From Candidatus Omnitrophota bacterium (GTDB taxonomy: Bacteria > Hinthialibacterota > Hinthialibacteria > OLB16), in the NCBI GenBank assembly GCA_020632575.1, contig JACKFH010000013.1, positions 52,540 to 116,539 on the forward strand: a stretch of DNA of 64,000 nucleotides, written 5' to 3'. The notes beneath the pieces were generated by a model. That model did no database searches. It was not told the origin of the DNA and saw only the letters and a list, made by a program, of their open reading frames with translations. This document shows, piece after piece, positions 59,060 through 64,000 of this stretch (position 1 is its first letter; every line of letters starts with the position of its first letter). The position numbers were made by a program, and so were the translations under genes.

Positions 59060-60775
59060 TCAATTTCCTCCTGAAGATCCAGCCGACATCATCACACCCA
59101 TCACCGCCTGCGAAACCTTCTGAAGGAGCAATGAAGGGACATACAATTTGAATTTGGCCTGCTCACGATCGGCGAACAATCCGGCCGAGATGGGAGGAGC
59201 TCCCGCGAAAATGGATTTGACCGAATCCACTTGTTTCATGATCTGGTCGAAAGCCTCATCCTCCTGAGGCATTCCCTTCATGATCGAGGTGAACATACGC
59301 AGATACCCCTCCAGACTGAGGTCCCCGTAGTAGGAGCCACCCTCGCCAAAATGTTTCTTGGAGGCCAGGGGCGGGATGCTGGGATCGCCGCCCTTTTTGA
59401 CCAGGTCGATGAGGGTTTCGATAGAGGAGCCGCCCACCGTGTATGCAAGGTAACCGTCGACAATGCAGACATCGTAGGTGAAGTTGGAAAACGCCTTCAT
59501 CAGATCGGCCATCCCCTCCTTGTCAGCGTTCTCCATTTTGGAGAGGTCCATGTTCATGGCCAACTGGTGGATGGGGATTCCCTGATGCTCTTTGACATTT
59601 TCTTTGAACTCGAAAGTCATCTCGATGCCCATGGAATCGTAGAGTTTGGTAAGCCCCATCGCGTCGAACTGGGAGTTCATCTCCTTGAAGAACTCGACCG
59701 CTTCGTCCGGGTTCTCCACATCGCAGAGGTAGTAACCTGTCATGAAGGTGTCCCCACCCTCATCACCCAACATGGAGGCGACGAACCCGCTGCCATAAAC
59801 CTTGAGGTAAGGATCGGCTAAGGATTTTAATTCATCCTTCTCCTCTTGGGGCCAATCGACCTGGGTCAGGATCTTATCGATCTCTTTCTTGGTGTAATCT
59901 TGAAGCGCCGCGACATCGTAACCGGCTTCGGCTCGAATGGCCCCGTCCGCGGGAACCATCGAAACCATCTTGCTCACATCCCCGCCCTTCGATTCTGCGA
60001 GAAGGGTCTGAAAGTTGGTGTTTTCGGCGGGCATAAAGGAAACCTCGAGCGATATCCCGTCTTGTCCCGGCGACAATTCCACTTCGAAGATGTCAAGTTG
60101 GGAGGCGAGGTTATAAACAAAATAGACTTCCGCCTCGAGGAATTTGCCCATTCCCTCGGCCATATCTTCTTTCGTTGCGGAGGCGGCCATTCCCTGCTCC
60201 ATCATTTGAGGCAGGCCCTCGATGAAACCATCGATCTCCTTCCGGTAGGTTTTCATGATTTTGGGAACATGAACGAGAGCGTGAAGACTTGGGTTCGGGT
60301 TCTCGGTAAGGAGGTTTTCCACCACCTCGTTCGCAATCTTCTTTCCGGTCTCAATCCCAACCGGATCATCGGACAAGACGAGGACCGATCCAACCGAAGC
60401 CGCCTGAAGCCCCGACTCGGAGCACTTTTGAATATAGGCCTCATGCTGGTCCTCGTTCACCTCGGCGAAAGCCACGGTCAAATCTCCGGGGAAAATGATC
60501 CCGACGACCCCATCTCCCTCCTCGAATCCCGAGAGTTGAGGATCTCCGAAGAAACCTCCGACCTGAGCCGGAATCATGGCGCCCATCCCGGGCATGACCT
60601 GATTGACAATCCCCGAAACTCCATCCACCAGTCCCTTGAAATCTCCAATCACGATAGCCGCGAAAGCGTCATCCATGGAGGCGGGGGTGTCCGGGGCCTG
60701 CGCGGAAACGCAATGGGCCCAGGAGGAAAGAATGAGAGTGATGGCGATCAGTGAAGTGGAAAACAGACTTCGCAT
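59060..60775 (-). CDS. Secreted protein of unknown function
   Basis: A 571-residue protein with a signal peptide (SLIAITLILSSWAHCVSAQ). ATG 60775 follows AAAGGAG. The mature protein is acidic and methionine-rich, with repeated hydrophobic-helix/strand units (LHALVHVPKIMKTYRKEIDG, then DLSLEGYLRMFTSIMKGMP). No known domain is recognised. The repeated FKGL...AFAEVN and YLAYTVGGSS type strands suggest an internally duplicated beta-alpha fold. It ends with a glycine/serine tail. It is convergent with bpsA (25 bp). Confidence 0.75.
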   Translation of the reverse strand: MRSLFSTSLIAITLILSSWAHCVSAQAPDTPASMDDAFAAIVIGDFKGLVDGVSGIVNQVMPGMGAMIPAQVGGFFGDPQLSGFEEGDGVVGIIFPGDLTVAFAEVNEDQHEAYIQKCSESGLQAASVGSVLVLSDDPVGIETGKKIANEVVENLLTENPNPSLHALVHVPKIMKTYRKEIDGFIEGLPQMMEQGMAASATKEDMAEGMGKFLEAEVYFVYNLASQLDIFEVELSPGQDGISLEVSFMPAENTNFQTLLAESKGGDVSKMVSMVPADGAIRAEAGYDVAALQDYTKKEIDKILTQVDWPQEEKDELKSLADPYLKVYGSGFVASMLGDEGGDTFMTGYYLCDVENPDEAVEFFKEMNSQFDAMGLTKLYDSMGIEMTFEFKENVKEHQGIPIHQLAMNMDLSKMENADKEGMADLMKAFSNFTYDVCIVDGYLAYTVGGSSIETLIDLVKKGGDPSIPPLASKKHFGEGGSYYGDLSLEGYLRMFTSIMKGMPQEDEAFDQIMKQVDSVKSIFAGAPPISAGLFADREQAKFKLYVPSLLLQKVSQAVMGVMMSAGSSGGN

Positions 60776-60840
60776 GAGGATACGGCTCCTTTCGGGGTTC
60801 GGTTGCGAGAGTGACAGTGTACTCTATTTAGGGAAATCGT

Positions 60841-62445
60841 CTATGGACTAGATTCTAGCTTTTGGCTATCGGCGGAAGAACCTCCCCAATGATAGGACCG
60901 GGCTCCTTCTATCTCCCAACTCTTTTCGCAGTTCTTCAGGACTCTCGAAATGTCGGCCATCTCCGGGCGGGTTAGGACCCCATCGATCTTGCGCACGGTG
61001 CCAATGAGGACAAGGGGGGCCTTCGGGTGATTCGCCAGATCGAGAAACTCCTCGGGAGTAAGACCGACGGTGTCCATGTTGTAGTGACGCTCATTCTGTC
61101 TGGGGAGAATCTGGGGAAAGACATAGTCGGAACGGCCCAGGTAATAAGAGCTGAGAACCGGGTCCGTGGTCACCACTAATGCATCCTGGGACAGCGGCTT
61201 GAGTTTTTCAGCCACGGCGCGGAAGTTGGGAACCTCCCTCGCAAAAGTGGCGTTCTTTCCCGTGACGATATTCCATGTGCTCAAATTTGAATTGAAGACA
61301 TTCTGATAAATCGATTGGCCGAACAGCCCAAGGATGAGGATCGCAAGGACAGGTCCAGGCCCAAAAAACGTGACTCGATACTCGCGCTCATGAACGAACT
61401 GTCGGAACCGTTCAACCGCCCAACCGACTGGAAGAGAGAGTGTGAGACAAAGAAAGGGGAAGAGGTAATAGATGAACCGGGGCCGATAGTATGTGACCGC
61501 GAAGGTGTGGACAAACCAGGGTCCGAGCAGAGTCGATATCAAAAGCAATCCGGGACTTCGTTGGTAAAAACACATCACCATGCCAGCCAGGGCGAGTGTC
61601 GAGAAAGCCAGCCCAAAGTTATTTCGGAAAAAGTCGAGATAAAAAGTGGGAACCAATTCCAAGGCGCGAGTGTTTCGCCAAATGGTTCGGACATAGTCCG
61701 AGTCCATCCAGAAAAGACCGGCCGCGGCAATCGCCAGGATGAAAGTTCCAAGTGCGAAGTAGCCGATCAGAATCCTTCTTCGCTCCGAGTCCCTTCGTCC
61801 TCGATGGATAAGCAGAAGGAGGATCAAGTACACTGGAATGAAGCAGAGGGAGTGGAAAGTGGTGAAACTTGTGAGAAGGGAGACGAGGACGAGACAGGTC
61901 AATGCGAACGCGGAACTCAAGATTTTTGGAATCAACTTCTTGAACGGTTCGCTGGAATTCGCTAAATGGCGATCGAGGAGCCTCCAAGTGAAATAGACAA
62001 TCCCGACGAAGAAGAGTTGTTGGAGGTTGTAAAATCGACCGATCCGTCCCCAGGTCACCGACCAAGGCCAAACCGCGTAAAGGAAAGCCGCCAAAAAACC
62101 GACAATGGGAGAGAACCAGACTCGACCGAGAGCGTAAACGGAGACCGTGATCAGCAACCCGATCACCGCGGAGGGAACCCGGTTGAGCGTCTCCGATTCG
62201 CCAAAATGGTCGAAGAGCTGGGCGGTCATCCATTTGTAGGTCATGCCATTACGGGCTGGATGACCGGATGGAAGCGAGAAGGAGCCGGTCTCCAGATAGG
62301 TTCTCGCCACAAGGGCGTTCTCGGCTTCGTCATAGTAAAAACTCAAATGGCCGAGATCGTAAAGCCGAAGTCCCGCCGCGATCAGCATGAGGAAAAGGAC
62401 GGGAACGAACCAAGAAGCCCCGTGGCTATTCGAATTCAGGCTCAT
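60841..62445 (-). CDS. GT39/ArnT-like membrane glycosyltransferase
   Basis: A 534-residue polytopic protein (about 11 hydrophobic segments). The first periplasmic loop has SFYYDEAENALVARTYL, the conserved DE pair of GT39/ArnT-like enzymes, and RVPSAVIGLL. The C-terminal 130 residues are soluble (VVTTDPVLSSYYLGR...). It should use a polyprenyl-phosphate-linked sugar. The start ATG 62445 is 27 bp from the divergent GT4 start; the SD is weak. It is related to the 55812 gene but without the large extension. Confidence 0.85.
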   Translation of the reverse strand: MSLNSNSHGASWFVPVLFLMLIAAGLRLYDLGHLSFYYDEAENALVARTYLETGSFSLPSGHPARNGMTYKWMTAQLFDHFGESETLNRVPSAVIGLLITVSVYALGRVWFSPIVGFLAAFLYAVWPWSVTWGRIGRFYNLQQLFFVGIVYFTWRLLDRHLANSSEPFKKLIPKILSSAFALTCLVLVSLLTSFTTFHSLCFIPVYLILLLLIHRGRRDSERRRILIGYFALGTFILAIAAAGLFWMDSDYVRTIWRNTRALELVPTFYLDFFRNNFGLAFSTLALAGMVMCFYQRSPGLLLISTLLGPWFVHTFAVTYYRPRFIYYLFPFLCLTLSLPVGWAVERFRQFVHEREYRVTFFGPGPVLAILILGLFGQSIYQNVFNSNLSTWNIVTGKNATFAREVPNFRAVAEKLKPLSQDALVVTTDPVLSSYYLGRSDYVFPQILPRQNERHYNMDTVGLTPEEFLDLANHPKAPLVLIGTVRKIDGVLTRPEMADISRVLKNCEKSWEIEGARSYHWGGSSADSQKLESSP

Positions 62446-62472
62446 GATGAAAAATCATAACCAAACCAAACG

Positions 62473-63600
62473 ATGAAACCCATCCTCCTCAGTTTCTATT
62501 TCCCACGCTCGATCGAGGTCGAGGGCGCGGGCGCCCTCTTCGATTCACTGGCCCGTGTCTTGGCCGCCCATGACTTCGAGGTCACGGTGCACGCACCTCT
62601 GGATGGGGGAAGAGACGTTCCTTATCAAATCGTCAACTACCACCATCAGGGACGTCTTTCGCACAACGATTATCTCGGGAATCTTCAGGACCTAGGGAAA
62701 TCCTTTCCGTCACTGCTGGTGGCGCTCGCGAGCCCCGCCTCTTTTGCTTGGACTCGGGGGGCGCTGCGGGAGCACCCGAATGCGATCTACTATTTCGGGA
62801 GTCCGCTTCAGGATCTTGGGGATATCTTTCATCCTCCCTTCTCGGTCCAGTACTTCAAGCATTGGATCGCCAAGAACCGACTCCTCGCGAGGTTTGGCAA
62901 ACCGCAGGTCGAGATCTGTCTGGTTGGGACTCGATTCCAGAAAGCGCAACTGGTGAAGCTCGGGGTTCCGGAGGATTCGGTTCATGTCCTCCCTTTGGCG
63001 ATATCGAGAGAGAGAATCCAACACCTCGACCGGGAGGAGATGCGGCGAGAGTTTTTGCTCCCCGAGGGTCCGTTGGTCGGTTATCTCGGACATTTCTCAC
63101 CGATCAAGGGTGTCCCTGTTTTAATCCGGGCTTTCGAGCGAGCCCTGGAACAGCGAAACGATCTCCATCTCGCGATTGCCTGGAGTGGGAAGGGAGAGGA
63201 ATCCGAGAAAGTTCGAAAAATGTTGGAGAAAGACTCGATTCGAGAACGGGTGCACCTGACTGGAGTGGTTGACCCCTATCGATTTCTCGCCGCGATGGAC
63301 TTGGTTTGCCTGCCATTCGTCCACAGCTCGTTCCCGCACATGCCGTTGGTGTTACTTGAGTCTTTCGCGGTCGGAACGCCGGTCATAACCTCCGATGTGG
63401 GAGGTCTTTCCGAGTCGGTGCGTAAAGGAGAAACGGGGTGGTTGGTCCCTCCGAATGATGCGGTTCGATTGGCGCATGCCATCCTTGACGGACTCCAGAA
63501 TCGAGAACATCTGGCCAACCTGGGGAAAGAAACTCAGCGATTCATCCGCAACGAGGAGTGCATCGAGGCGAATCTGAATCGGTTGTTGGATCTGTTATGA
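62473..63600 (+). CDS. Glycosyltransferase family 4 (GT-B fold)
   Basis: A 375-residue enzyme. The C-terminal half has the GT4 core: LVGYLGHFSPIKGVPVLIRA, ERVHLTGVVDPYRFLAAMDL and MPLVLLESFAVGTPVITSD, where ExFxxGxPV positions the sugar nucleotide. The N-terminal Rossmann domain begins MKPILLSFYFPRSIEVEGAG. It uses a nucleotide sugar to extend a glycan on the cytosolic face. It lies divergently beside the GT39-like gene, which suggests a surface glycan locus that probably continues beyond the window. Confidence 0.92.
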   Translation: MKPILLSFYFPRSIEVEGAGALFDSLARVLAAHDFEVTVHAPLDGGRDVPYQIVNYHHQGRLSHNDYLGNLQDLGKSFPSLLVALASPASFAWTRGALREHPNAIYYFGSPLQDLGDIFHPPFSVQYFKHWIAKNRLLARFGKPQVEICLVGTRFQKAQLVKLGVPEDSVHVLPLAISRERIQHLDREEMRREFLLPEGPLVGYLGHFSPIKGVPVLIRAFERALEQRNDLHLAIAWSGKGEESEKVRKMLEKDSIRERVHLTGVVDPYRFLAAMDLVCLPFVHSSFPHMPLVLLESFAVGTPVITSDVGGLSESVRKGETGWLVPPNDAVRLAHAILDGLQNREHLANLGKETQRFIRNEECIEANLNRLLDLL

Positions 63601-63673
63601 TCCCCTGAAAAACCCTCTTCGGGAAACTGCTGAAGGGACGAAAAACTGCAAAACTCCCTGAGAGTAAGAGATC

Positions 63674-63825
63674 TGTCATTCCGACGCGGAGGAGGAATCT
63701 GTTGGGTGGGGAAGTTATTTGGCTCCTTTCGTTGGATAGGGTGGGATTTCTTCACCCATCGAGGTTTCATTGAGAAGGTCAAGAGGGTCTCTCCCGACAG
63801 ATTTCTCCCTCCGGTCGAAATGACA
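63674..63825. repeat. REP/MITE-like inverted repeat pair
   Basis: Left arm TGTCATTCCGACGCGGAGG at 63674 through GTTGGG (63706). The right arm at 63793-63825, read on the minus strand, is TGTCATTTCGACCGGAGGGA and ends GTCGGG. The arms agree at most positions over 33 bp and enclose 86 bp. The motif TGTCATTCCGA..GGAATCT is a type of dispersed intergenic repeat seen in many bacterial genomes. No transposase is present. Confidence 0.55.
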
Positions 63826-63920
63826 TTCAGCAAGGCCGCTAGAGAAGTCAAGTTTCTTTCCCGCGTCAGCGGTCACATCGCCGCATGTTCGGAAAGACGC
63901 AAAATGGAGTTTTCAAAAAA

Positions 63921-64000
63921 ATGGAGACCGGACGTTCCGAAGAGGCCCGAATGAAGGAGGATTGGAAATCCCACAAAGCCGAGGCGTATCACGCGAAGAC
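63921..64000 (+). CDS. Start of a truncated gene, product unknown
   Basis: An open frame (METGRSEEARMKEDWKSHKA...) runs to the window end. ATG 63921 has TGGAG upstream; ATG 63951 has AAGAGG, 5 bases away, and may be the real start. The visible KEDWKSHKAEAYHAK looks like the N-terminus of SAM methyltransferases that follow glycosyltransferases in such loci, but this is a guess from 27 residues. Confidence 0.35.
   Translation, partial: METGRSEEARMKEDWKSHKAEAYHAK

Noticed and set aside
63706..63954. 82-residue plus-strand frame near the end
   Set aside because: It runs across the inverted-repeat element, has no SD and no family features.
1..64000. CRISPR array, tRNA, rRNA, IS transposase or prophage
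   Set aside because: No repeat-spacer pattern, no cloverleaf or rRNA signature and no transposase, integrase or capsid motifs were found on either strand.

Overview
The window reads as a gene-dense chromosome segment from an uncultured diderm (Gram-negative) bacterium. It has an RND efflux pump with a periplasmic adaptor, lipobox proteins, Sec and Tat signal peptides, type IV pilins and a five-haem secreted cytochrome. DUF1501, FG-GAP/VCBS, PPC-like and dockerin-like secreted proteins, with many large secreted proteins of unknown function, suggest the PVC group or neighbouring candidate phyla (Omnitrophota, Hydrogenedentota, Sumerlaeota type). That placement is inference only; no 16S gene is present. 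I see no phage, IS transposase, CRISPR array or tRNA.

Layout. 1-6.6 kb: the end of a PilZ/YcgR-like protein, a CopA copper ATPase with YHS and metal-binding modules, PPK2, and MurA with an unknown companion. 6.6-14.1 kb: four tandem, paralogous, double-length ABC-2 permeases with no ATPase gene. 14.4-25.6 kb: multihaem cytochrome, M61 peptidase, rdgB-ribD, a six-repeat secreted protein, a DUF1501 protein and a CheW protein with an inserted CZB zinc domain. 25.6-28.5 kb: an HTH/PIN pair with a degenerate PIN active site, and two paralogous Yip1-like membrane proteins, one preceded by a 10-bp phased repeat. 28.5-32.5 kb: the classic rpsB-tsf-pyrH-frr-uppS operon with a promoter and a structured leader. 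32.7-43.4 kb: PRC-barrel protein, HAF-like protein, orphan metallophore-binding protein, FG-GAP protein, and an overlapping MFP-RND-AlkD operon. 43.5-45.2 kb: two 94%-identical type IV pilins, each with a sigma-54 promoter, a conserved leader palindrome and an intrinsic terminator. 45.5-53.8 kb: queA and aminotransferase operon, a hybrid two-component propeller sensor, and bfd-bfr iron storage. 54-64 kb: four glycosyltransferases, a branched-polyamine synthase (BpsA), two secreted or lipoprotein unknowns, and two MITE/REP-like inverted repeats.

Working together. rpsB-tsf-pyrH-frr-uppS couples translation to pyrimidine and undecaprenyl supply. MurA and UppS feed envelope synthesis, and the right-end glycosyltransferases probably act on the lipid carrier. 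Bfd and Bfr form an iron-release and iron-storage pair. The strongest candidates for new biology are the ATPase-less ABC-2 array, the duplicated sigma-54 pilin cassette with its leader palindrome, the degenerate PIN/HTH pair and the phased repeat next to the Yip1-like genes. Family calls come from reading motifs; no database search was run.
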